Shown here one piece after another: positions 25,031 to 34,855 of a stretch of 55,704 nucleotides of DNA (the first letter of the stretch is position 1; every line of letters begins with the position of its first letter). Position numbers and translations under genes: made by a program. The stretch spans positions 1 to 55,704 of the forward strand of contig JBBPIN010000016.1 of assembly GCA_038040285.1 (NCBI GenBank). The letters are read 5' to 3'. The notes under the pieces are model-generated. The model was not told where the DNA came from and made no database searches. It saw nothing but the letters and a program-made list of their open reading frames with translations. Source of the DNA: Mayfieldus sp038040285. GTDB lineage: Bacteria > Actinomycetota > Thermoleophilia > Solirubrobacterales > 70-9.

Positions 25031-26224
25031 ATGGCATCCTCTGGCTCACGGCGACTGCGCGTGCTCAACCTGGTCGATCTAATCGGTACCACTGGTGGGG
25101 CCGAGAAGTTTGCGCAGGCGCTCACCACACACCTCGATCGATCCAGATTCGAACCGACGTTCTGCGTCACTCGCTGGGAGCATCTGCCCGAGCACGAACC
25201 GGCGCTTGCAGAGCTGCGGGACGCGGGCGTCCCGTTTATTGGCCTCAAGCGACAGTCTCGCTTTCAGCTCCGGCCATGGCGTGAGCTGACGGCGGCGATG
25301 CGCGATTGGCGGGTGGACATCCTCCACTCGCACAAGTTCGGGTCGAACGTGTGGGGCGCCTTGCTTGCGCCAAGGCTCGGTGTCTCGGTATTCGTGGCTC
25401 ACGAGCAAACCTGGTCCTTTCAGGGCCATCGGCTTCGACAGTTCCTAGACCGCAATCTGATCGCCCGGCGCGCGGACGCCTTCGTTGCAGTCTCCAGCGA
25501 GGACCGCCGCCGCATGATCGGGGTGGAAGGAGTGCCCGAGTCGAAAATCCGCGTCATTCCCAACGGCATCGCGACCCCATCGCCTCCAGATCCATACCGG
25601 AACGTCCGCGGCCTCCTGGGGCTAGGTCCTGATCAACCGGTCGTTGGCATCGTGGCCAAGCTGCGTCGCCAGAAGGCGCTGGATGTCCTGATCCGCGCTG
25701 TTCCCCTGCTTCGCGAGGCCACGCCGTCGGTTGCAGTGCTCATAGTCGGGGGCCCTGCGGTAGGGGTGGAAGAAGGAGAGGAGGAGCGACTGCGTGGCTT
25801 GACCCGCGACCTCGGTCTCTCGGATGAGCTGCGATTTCTGGGAGATCGATCCGACGTGCCCGACCTGCTTGACCTCTTCGATGTCGCCGTGCTCTGTTCG
25901 GATTACGAGGGAAGCCCACTATCGATCATGGAATACATGGAGGCAGGCAAGCCGGTCGTCGCCACCCGGGTGGGCGGGGTTCCGGACCTGGTCGAGGACG
26001 GAGTCACCGGGTTGCTGGTCGACCCGCAGGATCCAGATGGCCTGGCCTCAGCGATCGTCTCGCTTTTGCGTGATCCGGATCGCGCGGCTCGGATGGGGCG
26101 GGCCGGACGGGAGCTCCGCCGACGCTCGTTCTCGATTGAGGGAACGGTGCGGCGTGTGGAAGCGCTCTACCAGGAGCTCTACGTATCGAATTCGTCCTCT
26201 GCAGCGAGATCGCTCCGGAGTTAG
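25031..26224 (+). CDS. Glycosyltransferase family 4 protein
   Basis: 397 aa, GT-B fold. The N-terminal acceptor domain has LIGTTGGAEKFAQALTTHLD and ILHSHKFGSNVWGA; the C-terminal nucleotide-sugar domain has VVGIVAKLRRQKALDVLIRA and CSDYEGSPLSIMEYMEAGKP, the E-x7-E motif of GT4. These transfer sugars from nucleotide donors to growing polysaccharide at the cytoplasmic membrane face. ATG 25031 is the first plausible start. The gene is convergent with the next glycosyltransferase (22-bp gap). Donor and acceptor unknown. Confidence 0.9.
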   Translation: MASSGSRRLRVLNLVDLIGTTGGAEKFAQALTTHLDRSRFEPTFCVTRWEHLPEHEPALAELRDAGVPFIGLKRQSRFQLRPWRELTAAMRDWRVDILHSHKFGSNVWGALLAPRLGVSVFVAHEQTWSFQGHRLRQFLDRNLIARRADAFVAVSSEDRRRMIGVEGVPESKIRVIPNGIATPSPPDPYRNVRGLLGLGPDQPVVGIVAKLRRQKALDVLIRAVPLLREATPSVAVLIVGGPAVGVEEGEEERLRGLTRDLGLSDELRFLGDRSDVPDLLDLFDVAVLCSDYEGSPLSIMEYMEAGKPVVATRVGGVPDLVEDGVTGLLVDPQDPDGLASAIVSLLRDPDRAARMGRAGRELRRRSFSIEGTVRRVEALYQELYVSNSSSAARSLRS

Positions 26225-26246
26225 CTCCCCCGCGGCCCCGTTCACC

Positions 26247-27422
26247 TCATTTACTCCCGTACTGGGACGAGTTCAGTGGCGGTCGCCCGCGACCTCCGAC
26301 GTCAGCCCAGGTCTCTTGATAACGCTCGACCATGCCCTCCAGTGAGTACCCGCTGCTGATCCGCTTCCGCGCTCGATGCCCCAGCTCGGAGCGAGCCTCA
26401 GGATCGATCCTGATCAGGCGCACCATCGCTTCGGCCAGCGCGTTCGGATCGCGCATCGGGACGATCGCCCCGGTGTCGCCGATCAGGTCTGGGGACTCGC
26501 CGCAGCGCGTCGCGACCACCGGGACGCCGGTGGCCATCGCCTCTCCGATCGCCAGCGAGAGCGCCTCGCTTATCGACGAGGAGACAGCGAGGTCGAAGGC
26601 ATTGAGGAGTCGCGGTACATCATCTCGTTGCCCGAGCATCAGCACTCCGTCTCCCAGCGGCGCCGCCAGCGCGCTCAACTCCGGGTTATCCGGTGTGACG
26701 TCCTTACCGCAGAGGACGAAGCGGACGTCGGGGACCTGCCGAAGGACCTGGCCGGCGGCGGCGAGTAGGGTCGCGTGGTCCTTGACCGGATGAAAGCGGG
26801 CCAGGTGGCCGATGATTGTTGTCGTCGCCGGTAGACCCAGTTCGCGGCGAACCTGTTTGCCGGCCGCGGCATCTGGCCTGAAACGCACGACGTTGAAGCC
26901 GTTCGGAATGGTGACGATGCGCTGGCCTCGATATCGCAACCTCCGCATTACCTCCCGAGAGCTGGCAGAGCAGGCCACGATCCGCGAAGGGACGAACCAG
27001 GAACAGATCGCCTCGCAGCGCTGGACGACTACCGCCTTGGTGCCCAGCGTCGAGCGGCTTACTTCACTGAGGTGTACCCCCCAAACGACGGGGGATCGTG
27101 ACACCACACGCGCGACTAGCCCGAGGACATTCGCGTGCAGCATCCAGGTCTGGACAACTTCCGCGTTTGATCGTCGGAGGAGGCGCCCTAAACGGACAAT
27201 ATCGGCTGGGGTGGGCCGTCCGCTCATACCCACTGCGTGAACGGGAACGCCGAGCTGCTCTATATCGTGTGCCAGGGCCCAGCGAGGTCTCAGAGAGAGC
27301 ACAGAGTGGCCGGCGCGCTCGTCGCCCAACGCTTCCAGGAGTCGTAGGAGCAGCGTTTCCGCACCCCCCCCGGGGAACAGCCCTGTGATGACATGCATGA
27401 CGCGAGGGCGGTTCTTCATCAT
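26247..27422 (-). CDS. Glycosyltransferase family 4 protein
   Basis: 391 aa. N-terminal VMHVITGLFPGGGAETLLLR, central PNGFNVVRFRPD, then IIGHLARFHPVKDHATLLAA and SSSISEALSLAIGEAMATGV, the GT4 E-x7-E site. Start at ATG 27422 (two adjacent ATGs, 27422 and 27419) is preferred over an earlier start at 27512 because the extra residues are not family-like. Followed on the same strand, after 49 bp upstream, by the next glycosyltransferase, so the two are probably one transcript. Confidence 0.9.
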   Translation of the reverse strand: MMKNRPRVMHVITGLFPGGGAETLLLRLLEALGDERAGHSVLSLRPRWALAHDIEQLGVPVHAVGMSGRPTPADIVRLGRLLRRSNAEVVQTWMLHANVLGLVARVVSRSPVVWGVHLSEVSRSTLGTKAVVVQRCEAICSWFVPSRIVACSASSREVMRRLRYRGQRIVTIPNGFNVVRFRPDAAAGKQVRRELGLPATTTIIGHLARFHPVKDHATLLAAAGQVLRQVPDVRFVLCGKDVTPDNPELSALAAPLGDGVLMLGQRDDVPRLLNAFDLAVSSSISEALSLAIGEAMATGVPVVATRCGESPDLIGDTGAIVPMRDPNALAEAMVRLIRIDPEARSELGHRARKRISSGYSLEGMVERYQETWADVGGRGRPPLNSSQYGSK

Positions 27423-27471
27423 TGTCTTGGCCCCAAGCAAGAGCCGACGATCATCCGCGACCGGCGATCGG

Positions 27472-28575
27472 TCACGGTAGCCCAATCTCCCGGTATACCC
27501 CGAGTGTTTCATTGACCATCCTGTCGAGCCGAAAGCGCGACATCATCCGAGCCTTGGCGGCTCTGCCGAGCATCTCGGCGCGGTCCCGCTCGGCCAGCAG
27601 GTCGACTATCGCCTGCGCCATCGCGGTCGAGTCCTGACGCGGCACCAGCCGTCCCGTCACCCCGTCCTCCACCGCTTCGCCGACCCCGCCGACGTCTGTC
27701 GCGACGATCGGCATGCCCATTCCCATCGCCTCGAGGATCGAATAGGGAAAGGACTCGGACCACCCGGGCTGCACGAAGACGTCGGCGGCCCCGAGCAGAC
27801 CCGCGACGTTGTCGATCGATCCGAGCAGGCGCACGTGCGCGCCAACGCCGAGCTCGCCCATCTGTTGCTCCAGTCGCTGCCGCTCGGCGCCTTCTCCGGC
27901 CACCACAAGGTTGGCGTCGGGGAACCGCTCCAGCACCTTCGGCATCGTTTCCACCAACGTTGTGACGCCCTTCGGCAGTTGCAGCTCGGCGACGGTGCAG
28001 ATCAGTGGCCCGGCTTCGCTGAGGTGGGCGATCTCCGGATCCGGGGGCGCGGGGGCGAGGGGCTCGATTCCGTTGTAGACCACTCGGGTCCGTTTCCTGG
28101 GCCCAACGCTCGCGGCGATTCGCCGCTCCGCCTCGCAGACGCAGATCACTCTTGTGGCCAGCGGCGCCAGGGCGACCTCGATCGATCGGTAAAGGCCGCG
28201 CTCCAGCGGATTCGTGAACCAGTTGTTGAACGCGTAGTTGTGGGGAGTGAAAACAACCGGAACACGGGGCGCGACCAGATGAGCGAGACGGGCGACGGCA
28301 CCCCCCTGCGAGCCGTGCGCATGGACGACATCGGGCCTGTAGCGCCTGTAGATCCGACCCAGACGAGCGATCGCGGCGCCGTGCCGAATCGGGTGCGGGC
28401 GGCGAGCGATGTTGAGCTGGATGACGGTGGCTTCGACATCGGCCAGATCGTCGTGCGGGCCGCAGACAGCGGTTTCGTAACCTCGGGCGCCCAGTTGCTG
28501 GCTGAGGCGGACCGCATGCCAGAACGCGCCACCCTTACTCGGGCGCACGACCATCAGGATGCGACTGCGGCGCAT
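27472..28575 (-). CDS. Glycosyltransferase family 4 protein
   Basis: 367 aa. Begins MRRSRILMVVRPSKGGAFWH, with DVVHAHGSQGGAVARLAHLV, PVVFTPHNYAFNN, ICTVAELQLPKGVTTLVETM and FVQPGWSESFPYSILEAMGM, a full GT4 layout. The frame continues open upstream to 29433 but that part is antisense to the divergent glycosyltransferase and not coding. ATG 28575 is chosen as the only start giving a normal N-terminus. The promoter must lie in the 147-bp gap to the divergent gene. Confidence 0.9.
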   Translation of the reverse strand: MRRSRILMVVRPSKGGAFWHAVRLSQQLGARGYETAVCGPHDDLADVEATVIQLNIARRPHPIRHGAAIARLGRIYRRYRPDVVHAHGSQGGAVARLAHLVAPRVPVVFTPHNYAFNNWFTNPLERGLYRSIEVALAPLATRVICVCEAERRIAASVGPRKRTRVVYNGIEPLAPAPPDPEIAHLSEAGPLICTVAELQLPKGVTTLVETMPKVLERFPDANLVVAGEGAERQRLEQQMGELGVGAHVRLLGSIDNVAGLLGAADVFVQPGWSESFPYSILEAMGMGMPIVATDVGGVGEAVEDGVTGRLVPRQDSTAMAQAIVDLLAERDRAEMLGRAAKARMMSRFRLDRMVNETLGVYREIGLP

Positions 28576-28722
28576 TGCAGGCGTGATAACGGCTCGTGTG
28601 CGTTCAGCTTGGCGACCTGAGGACTGCTGCGTGCCACTATAGCCCGCCGCCTTGGCGCCGCCTCTGGAGCCGGCTTGCGGCGGGCTAGACTGCGCTTCGG
28701 TGCCCGCCCGTTGCAGTCCCGC

Positions 28723-29877
28723 GTGACCCACTCGCCGCCCCCGAGGCTGCTCGGGCTCGCACAAACCGACCCGGCGGTTCCAACCACCGGCGCCGGGGCC
28801 GCCTCGAAGTTCCTCCTCGACGCCCTCGAGCGGCGGTTTCGGGTGGTGGATCGTCGCTCGGTGGACCTCAGGAAGCATCAGCGTCTCCTCGTCGCGGCCC
28901 TCACGTTTCATCCGAACAGGCAGCGCTGGACGGAGCGCTTCTACTTCATGGGCCGGCTGGCGCTCAACCTGAGATCGCGCAACAGCGCACGGGCGGTGCG
29001 GGAGGCTCCCGAGCCCTTTGACTTCGCGGTGCAGATGTTCGGGCTCTTCCACACCCGTGGGGCGCCATACGTCCTCTACATCGACAACACGGCTGAGATC
29101 AGCCGCCGCCAGTGGCCGGCCTGGACGCCGGTAGCGGAACGCCCGCTCGAGCGTCTCTACGCCTGGGAGAGGCGCCTCTACGGGGGTGCCCTCCACATCT
29201 TCGCCCAGGGCAGACCGCACGCCGAGTCGGTGGTGTCTTTCTACGGCGTCCAGCCGGAGCGCGTGAGCGTGGTCGGGGGAGGAGCGAACTTCCACCCGCT
29301 CCCGCCGCTGGGCTCGGAGCCGCGCGACCGCGTGGTTCTGTTCGTGGGTGGCGAGTGGCACCGCAAGGGCGGCGACGTGCTGCTGGAGGCGTTTGAGCGC
29401 GTTCGTAGGCGGATGCCCGAGGCACGGTTGCAAATCGTCGGCACCGTCGAGGTGCCGGAGGGCCTACCGGGCGTCGAGGTGCTGGGCAGGATCGACGATC
29501 GTGACCGGCTGGCCCAGCTCTACGGCCACGCCGCCGTGTTCTGTCTTCCCTCGCATTTTGAGCCGTACGGCCTCTCGATCGCGGAAGCGATGGTGTACGG
29601 GTTGCCCTGCGTGGTGACGCGGGTGGGAGCGCTCGATGAGGTCGTCCTGGATACCGAGACGGGCCTCGTCGTGCCCCCGGACAGCCCGGACACGTTGGCT
29701 GGCGCCCTGGAGCGGGTTCTGGGGGACCCGGCGCTGGCGGAGCGCCTGGGAATGGCAGGCCGCGAACGGGTCGAGCGGCACCAGAACTGGGACGCCGTGG
29801 CGGAGCGCATGGCTCCGGCGCTGCAGCGGGCCGCCGATGAGGTGCGCTCCCGCGGCCCTGGGCGCATAAAAGACTGA
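28723..29877 (+). CDS. Glycosyltransferase family 4 protein
   Basis: 384 aa. N-terminal half is less typical (LGLAQTDPAVPTTGAGAASK, MFGLFHTRGAPYVLYIDNTA); the C-terminal half is clear GT4: VVLFVGGEWHRKGGDVLLEA, EVLGRIDDRDRLAQLYGHAA and CLPSHFEPYGLSIAEAMVYG. GTG 28723 is chosen; TTG 28675 would add 16 basic residues. Convergent with the flippase. A small hairpin-rich gap (29878-29940) separates the stops. Confidence 0.88.
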   Translation: MTHSPPPRLLGLAQTDPAVPTTGAGAASKFLLDALERRFRVVDRRSVDLRKHQRLLVAALTFHPNRQRWTERFYFMGRLALNLRSRNSARAVREAPEPFDFAVQMFGLFHTRGAPYVLYIDNTAEISRRQWPAWTPVAERPLERLYAWERRLYGGALHIFAQGRPHAESVVSFYGVQPERVSVVGGGANFHPLPPLGSEPRDRVVLFVGGEWHRKGGDVLLEAFERVRRRMPEARLQIVGTVEVPEGLPGVEVLGRIDDRDRLAQLYGHAAVFCLPSHFEPYGLSIAEAMVYGLPCVVTRVGALDEVVLDTETGLVVPPDSPDTLAGALERVLGDPALAERLGMAGRERVERHQNWDAVAERMAPALQRAADEVRSRGPGRIKD

Positions 29878-29940
29878 GGCCGTCCAGGCTCGTGGACCCG
29901 GTCCACCGCAAGGGCCTGCCGCAGGTCTCCCAGGCCTGCC

Positions 29941-31473
29941 TCAGCTAGGGCCCGGGGCGTCGCTCACGCGCTCGCGGCGAAATGGGCGCCGGAGCAGCCG
30001 GATCGCCGCCCGCACTTCGTCTGGATTCAGCTCGCGAAGCAGGATCAGCGCACTGATGTAAGCGAAGGTCGCAGTCAGGGCTCCGACGATCCAGGCGAAG
30101 GCGCTGAGTTGGCCGGTCCCAAAGGCGAGGAGCACCAGAGCGGCAACAGCCCAGGCGATGATGCCCCGCGCGGAGGTCCGCCCCAGCCGCGAAAACGACA
30201 CCCCCAATGCGCGCTGACAGATTTGCACGTGCCCTGCCACGTACAAGGCGAATGCAACCCCAGTTCCGATCGCGCCCGCGATGATTCCGATCCGCGGAAC
30301 GAGGATCAGGTCGATCACCACGTTGATCAGCAATGCGCCGATCGACAGCGGCACTCGGCGCCTGGCTTCGCCCAGGAAATTGGCTCCCGTCGCGAGCACC
30401 GGGCTGACTCCGGCCAGGACCACAGTCGGCGCCAGCGCCCGCAGGACTTCTGCCGAGCTGGAGTAGGCATCGCCCAACACCAGCTGCGTGATCGGCTCGG
30501 CCCAGACCAGGGCCGGGGCAGCGAGTAACAGGTAGAGGAGGATCGTATATCTGAGCGCACCGATAAAGAGAGCCGAATCGGCCCCCGAGCGCTGTCCCTG
30601 CGCCAGTCGGGGCGAGAAACCCGAGGCCACCGCGAGCCCCGGATAAGCGAGGAAGCTGAGTATGCGGAATGCGGCTTCGAAGGTACCGGCCGCCGCTGAC
30701 CCAATGACCGCACCGATGATCAGCACGTCAGCGCGATCGAAGAGCGCGTACACCCCGTCGATCACCACCAGGGCAGCGCCGTAGCGCACTATCCTGCGCA
30801 CAGGGAATCCCCTGCCGCGAGCATCCCTCATGGCGGGCCAGCCGACTAGCCGGACCGCGAGTGTAGCGGCCAGAATCCCGGCAGCGGTGAAGCCTACCGC
30901 ACGGCCGGCCACGGCCCCGGCAGCGCCGCCGCCGAGAAGTACGAGGCAGATGCTCGCCGTCGTCTCCAGCGAGCTCTCGACCACGCCATACTGGATATTG
31001 ATCGAGGAACGGCGGAGCGCCGTGAACCAGTAAAGGAAGAGACCGCCGAGCCCTTGAGCGGCCACGGCAATGGCGATCAACTGCAGCGGCAGGGTGAGCG
31101 CGGGAATGCCGTAGGCGTCGGCGATGACCGGCGCCAAGGTTACGAGCGCGACGGTTGCCGCCGTCGAGGCGAGGAGCTTCAGGCGTAGCGCTGTCCACAG
31201 GATGGCCGCGGCGTGCATCCGATCCCGCGGGTTCTCGGCGACAAACCGTGCCGCCGAGGCCGAGATCCCGAAATCGGAGACCAGCATGATCACGCTGCCG
31301 ACACTCACCGCGAGAGCCAGGACGCCGTACTTGGTGGGCCCTAGCGCGCGGACCAGGAAGAGCGTCAGGGCGATTGTGAAAACGGCCGAGAGGACCCGGC
31401 TGATCAGCGAGAACAGCGTGTTCCGCATCGGCCCGTGTCCGGGCGCGAGTTCGCCAAAGGGGGATTCGGTCAA
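29941..31473 (-). CDS. Wzx-type polysaccharide flippase (oligosaccharide exporter, MOP superfamily)
   Basis: 510 aa, strongly hydrophobic with about 12-14 predicted membrane segments. The N-terminus NTLFSLISRVLSAVFTIALT, ALGPTKYGVLALAV and VSDFGISASAARFVAE is typical of Wzx/RfbX proteins, which flip lipid-linked repeat units to the outer face of the membrane. TTG 31473 overlaps the stop of the small upstream frame (TTGA); ATG 31428, just before the first membrane helix, is an equally good start. It is the last gene of the minus-strand set copolymerase, ligase, remnant, flippase. Confidence 0.88.
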   Translation of the reverse strand: MTESPFGELAPGHGPMRNTLFSLISRVLSAVFTIALTLFLVRALGPTKYGVLALAVSVGSVIMLVSDFGISASAARFVAENPRDRMHAAAILWTALRLKLLASTAATVALVTLAPVIADAYGIPALTLPLQLIAIAVAAQGLGGLFLYWFTALRRSSINIQYGVVESSLETTASICLVLLGGGAAGAVAGRAVGFTAAGILAATLAVRLVGWPAMRDARGRGFPVRRIVRYGAALVVIDGVYALFDRADVLIIGAVIGSAAAGTFEAAFRILSFLAYPGLAVASGFSPRLAQGQRSGADSALFIGALRYTILLYLLLAAPALVWAEPITQLVLGDAYSSSAEVLRALAPTVVLAGVSPVLATGANFLGEARRRVPLSIGALLINVVIDLILVPRIGIIAGAIGTGVAFALYVAGHVQICQRALGVSFSRLGRTSARGIIAWAVAALVLLAFGTGQLSAFAWIVGALTATFAYISALILLRELNPDEVRAAIRLLRRPFRRERVSDAPGPS

Positions 31474-31694
31474 GGGGTCGGCCGGCGCTCTCGAAGCTCA
31501 GATCGGAACCACGAGTCGGTTGCAAGCCCGAAGCCGTTCTTCGGTGGGTCGCACATTTGAGGCCTGTATCGAGAAGGGCTTGATCGGACTTGAGTAGACC
31601 TCTGCCATCGGCGCCACGACCGGGGCTGAGTCGATGCCTCGGCAGGAGCCACGCGCGATCCGCGGGCACCTACCCGTCCAGCGATTCCGCACAT
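31470..31694 (-). pseudogene. Short frame beginning like asparagine synthetase B (probable remnant)
   Basis: ATG 31694 opens with MCGIAGRVG, the nearly invariant N-terminus of class II glutamine amidotransferases such as AsnB, where Cys2 is the nucleophile. After about 20 residues the similarity is lost and the frame ends at 31470 after 74 aa, overlapping the flippase start. AsnB-like genes are frequent in polysaccharide loci, so this may be the 5' stub of a deleted asnB. Nine matching residues are suggestive, not proof; it could also be a small gene of its own. Confidence 0.4.
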
Positions 31695-31715
31695 CTGAGG
31701 TCGGCCCCGCGCCCG

Positions 31716-33086
31716 CTAAGCGGCAGTGTCCGGTTCCATCCGCTTTGCCATTGCCAGCAGCGCCGGCCCCAGGGCGACCAGCAGCCAAAGCTCTCTTGCG
31801 TACTCCCCGGAGGCGAAGAACTCGGCCGCCAGGAACCCGATCAACGACACGGCGATCGCGGTGGTCAGCTTCTGCATGCGCTGCTCCCCCAATCTTCGGA
31901 ATCTCGACAGAGCCACGATTAAGCAACCGAGGCCGGAGGTGATCAAGGTGACAAAGAGGATCGCGCCGAGAATGCCCAGTTCGGCGAGTACCTCGAGGTA
32001 CATGTTGTGTGCGACCGTCGGCTGATCGGCTATGTACTGGTCATTTGGCAGCGAGCCCGGGCGCAGCAGGTAGTGGATCGACGACACGGCGAAGTTGCCG
32101 GCGCCCACGCCTTCGATCGGATTCGCGCTGACCATTCTGCCGCCGACCGTCCAGATATCGATGCGGCCGGTGCCGCTGCCAGGTTGGAGGAACCGCTCTC
32201 GGCTCTGCTCTGGCGCAGCCGTGGCGATGTAACCGATTGCGATCATCGCAAGCATGAGAGTGACCAGTGTGAGGACCAGACGCCTGCCCCTGGCGAGGAC
32301 CACCGCAGCGAGCAGCATCGCCCCCAGTGCGACCAGCCCGCTGCGCGAGCCGGTGAGAAGCAGGGCGATCAGACAGACGCCCCCCACGCCGATCGCCGCG
32401 CCGCGCACGAGCGGCGTCTTCGCGATCGCCACCAAGCCTCCGCACAGTCCGATCCCCAGGACCAGTGCTGCGGCCAATTCGTTGGCGTTGGTCAGGGTCC
32501 CGCTCAGACGTCCGAGTTGCCCGGCCTCCGTCGGCGCCGGATTGAGGATGCCGTAGACAGCCGCGCACAAGGCGCCCAAGACCATCGCGGTCATGATGAT
32601 CGTGACGTCCCTCTCCTTCTGAACGGCCGTGAACACCACGAAGACGAGGGTCATCGCCAGCCCGTAGCGGAACACCGCGATCAGGACCTCGTTTCCGTCC
32701 TCGGCCCAGAGATAGCTGAGCGTCGCCCAGGCCACGAACAGCAGCATCACCATCGAGAGTGCCGGGTGGACGGCGATGAAGTTTCTCCGTGCACTCCCCT
32801 CGCGGGTGACCAGCGCGAGCCACGAGAACAGCACGGGCAGCGCGGCCAGCTTGATGATGCTCAGCGTCTGGCCGGCGAAGTTGGGGACGACCACGACGAA
32901 GCCGAGGAACGTAAAGATCGCCAGCCCAACCGTGAGATCGGCAAGCGCAATAAATGCAAGGGCGATGGCGAGCGCCCCGGCTATCGCTAGGCGACCGTCG
33001 ATTCCCGCCAGCACGCCGGTCAGCATGGCGAGGAGCCCAAAACTGCCGAGCAGCCAGATCTCGTTTCGCGGAGCGCGGATACTCAC
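31716..33086 (-). CDS. O-antigen ligase/polymerase-like membrane protein (Wzy_C family)
   Basis: 456 aa with about 11-12 membrane segments. The family segment is GSGTGRIDIWTVGGRMVSAN then PIEGVGAGNFAVSS, followed by HNMYLEVLAELGILGAILF, the Wzy_C periplasmic loop and following helix. Such proteins polymerise or ligate lipid-linked polysaccharide units outside the membrane. GTG 33086 is chosen because upstream residues overlap the copolymerase end. It shares the minus-strand unit with the copolymerase gene (55-bp gap). Confidence 0.88.
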   Translation of the reverse strand: MSIRAPRNEIWLLGSFGLLAMLTGVLAGIDGRLAIAGALAIALAFIALADLTVGLAIFTFLGFVVVVPNFAGQTLSIIKLAALPVLFSWLALVTREGSARRNFIAVHPALSMVMLLFVAWATLSYLWAEDGNEVLIAVFRYGLAMTLVFVVFTAVQKERDVTIIMTAMVLGALCAAVYGILNPAPTEAGQLGRLSGTLTNANELAAALVLGIGLCGGLVAIAKTPLVRGAAIGVGGVCLIALLLTGSRSGLVALGAMLLAAVVLARGRRLVLTLVTLMLAMIAIGYIATAAPEQSRERFLQPGSGTGRIDIWTVGGRMVSANPIEGVGAGNFAVSSIHYLLRPGSLPNDQYIADQPTVAHNMYLEVLAELGILGAILFVTLITSGLGCLIVALSRFRRLGEQRMQKLTTAIAVSLIGFLAAEFFASGEYARELWLLVALGPALLAMAKRMEPDTAA

Positions 33087-33141
33087 GTGGGCATTGTCGC
33101 AGCCGATTCGACGAACCCTGCAGGTGGAACGACAGCGTCTT

Positions 33142-34740
33142 CTAGGTTCTGGACCTGAGGCTCCGCCGCGCCTCGGTGAGCAGCTGTTGCTGCTTCTGGC
33201 CGTCCTGTGAGTCGCTGCGCGGCTCGGCGTAGTAGTGGTACTCGCTGCGCTTCGGCCGTGGAGTGCCGACGACGGCGAAGCCGACCGGTCGCACGCGATT
33301 CTCGGCCAAGAGCTCTGCGAGCTGGGAGAGCTTGTCGAGGCGGGTGATGCCAAGGCGTACGACGATCAGCACCTCATCAGACTGCAAGGCAAGGGGCAGA
33401 GCGTCGACCACCTCGTTTAGCGGCGCCGAGTCGACGATCACGAAGTCGGCCATGTGGCGAGCGTCCTGGATCATTCGCTCGGCGGTCGGAATCGAGAAAA
33501 GCTCGGAGATCCAGCCGCCCTCGTAGTCGGACAGCAGAAACCGCAGGTTCGGGCCGTAGGTCGCCGAAGGGATCAACGACTCGGCCAACGTCGTGTTCTC
33601 GATCAGCACGCTGACCACACCGCCGTGCTCGGGGTGGACGCCCATGACCCGCGTCAGGACTGGGCGGCGCAGGTCGGACTCGATCAAGATGACGCGATTG
33701 CCGGCCAGCGCCAGCGAGGTTGCGAGGTTGATCGCGGTGGTCGTCTTTCCCTCGGAGGGCGAGGAACCGGTGATCAGGATCACCTTGCCCTCACCGGGCC
33801 TGTCCCTCCGCGTCCCGGCGACGGTCGCGCGTAGTGCGCGATATGCCTCCCCGGTCGCGGAGGAGACATGTCGCGGTGCCAGTGGCGATTCCTTCGCGCC
33901 CGGATCCTTCGGGATGCGGCCGAGGATCGGAAGGCGGAAGCTTCGCCGCAGCTGCGCTTCGCGCCGCAGGCGGGGGTCAAGGACCTGCGCTGCGAAGGCG
34001 GCGGCAACACCGAGAATCAGCCCGGCGATGATCCCTGCAACGACGCTCAGGACTGGCCGAGGTGAAGCGGGGCCGGCGGGCAGGGGAGCGGTAGTCTGCA
34101 CTCGCATCGTCGGGTCGGGGCTCGACTTCAGCGTCTCCAGTTGAGCTAGCTGATCGGCAATTGAAGCCTGGCTTACGGCGGGCTGGCCTGGCTGGCGCAG
34201 CTGGTTCTGGAGCTGCGGGATCTGCTGATCGACCTGCTGGTGCAGCTGCGAAGTGCGGTCCGCCACCGCCTGCCTCGCGAAGGCGTTTGCCAGCTGCTGT
34301 GCCCCCCGGGGGGACGTGTCGCTAGCAGTGACTGCGACAAAATTGCTCTGCGCAACCGGCTCGGCCTTGACGGAGTTGAGCAGCGATTGCGCGCTGCGAT
34401 CCGAGTTGATGGCCGCCTTGACCCGCCCAGCGACGTTGACGTTCGTCACCAGCTTCGAAGCAGTCTCCACATCACGCGTCGGATCGGCCGACGAGCGGAG
34501 CACGCCGAGACTGGTCAGAACCGGATTGTCGGCGGACACGGGCGTGATCAGCAGGTCAGCCTCGGCGTCATATGTCTTGGTCGCTGTGGCGACATAGAGG
34601 ATCGCGATCCCGGTCGTCACCGCGACCGTCATGAGGATCAGCAGCATCCGCTCGCGGATTGTCTCCACGTAGCGCTGCAGCCCCTCTTGCTCCTCGGGGG
34701 GCTGAATCCAATCGGTCGCACTGCTCTGAATGAGTTCCAT
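33142..34740 (-). CDS. Wzc/CpsCD-like polysaccharide copolymerase with BY-kinase-type ATPase domain
   Basis: 532 aa. Wzz-type N-terminal region: helix at 31-51, an extracellular part with a Gln-rich coiled segment (DRTSQLHQQVDQQIPQLQNQ) and a second helix at about 229-252. The C-terminal ATPase has Walker A GSSPSEGKTT (325-334), Walker A' VILIESDLRRP (350-360, with Glu where Asp is usual) and Walker B FVIVDSAP (433-440). The C-terminus has only a small Tyr cluster (YHYY at 501-504) rather than a long Tyr-rich tail. It controls chain length and export. ATG 34740 begins a divergent region of 115 bp shared with the next gene. Confidence 0.9.
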   Translation of the reverse strand: MELIQSSATDWIQPPEEQEGLQRYVETIRERMLLILMTVAVTTGIAILYVATATKTYDAEADLLITPVSADNPVLTSLGVLRSSADPTRDVETASKLVTNVNVAGRVKAAINSDRSAQSLLNSVKAEPVAQSNFVAVTASDTSPRGAQQLANAFARQAVADRTSQLHQQVDQQIPQLQNQLRQPGQPAVSQASIADQLAQLETLKSSPDPTMRVQTTAPLPAGPASPRPVLSVVAGIIAGLILGVAAAFAAQVLDPRLRREAQLRRSFRLPILGRIPKDPGAKESPLAPRHVSSATGEAYRALRATVAGTRRDRPGEGKVILITGSSPSEGKTTTAINLATSLALAGNRVILIESDLRRPVLTRVMGVHPEHGGVVSVLIENTTLAESLIPSATYGPNLRFLLSDYEGGWISELFSIPTAERMIQDARHMADFVIVDSAPLNEVVDALPLALQSDEVLIVVRLGITRLDKLSQLAELLAENRVRPVGFAVVGTPRPKRSEYHYYAEPRSDSQDGQKQQQLLTEARRSLRSRT

Positions 34741-34855
34741 CACTGGCCTTGTTCTGTGGGCGGAAGGATCGTCCTGCGGGCAAGTTTTTATCGGCAGCGG
34801 TGGACGAATTGTTACAGCAGGGGCCGCCGTCTCGACTGGTAGCGTCAAATTCCCA

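Noticed and set aside
28576..29433. N-terminal extension of the glycosyltransferase at 27472
   Set aside because: Runs antisense over the GT4 gene at 28723 and has no fold-like sequence.
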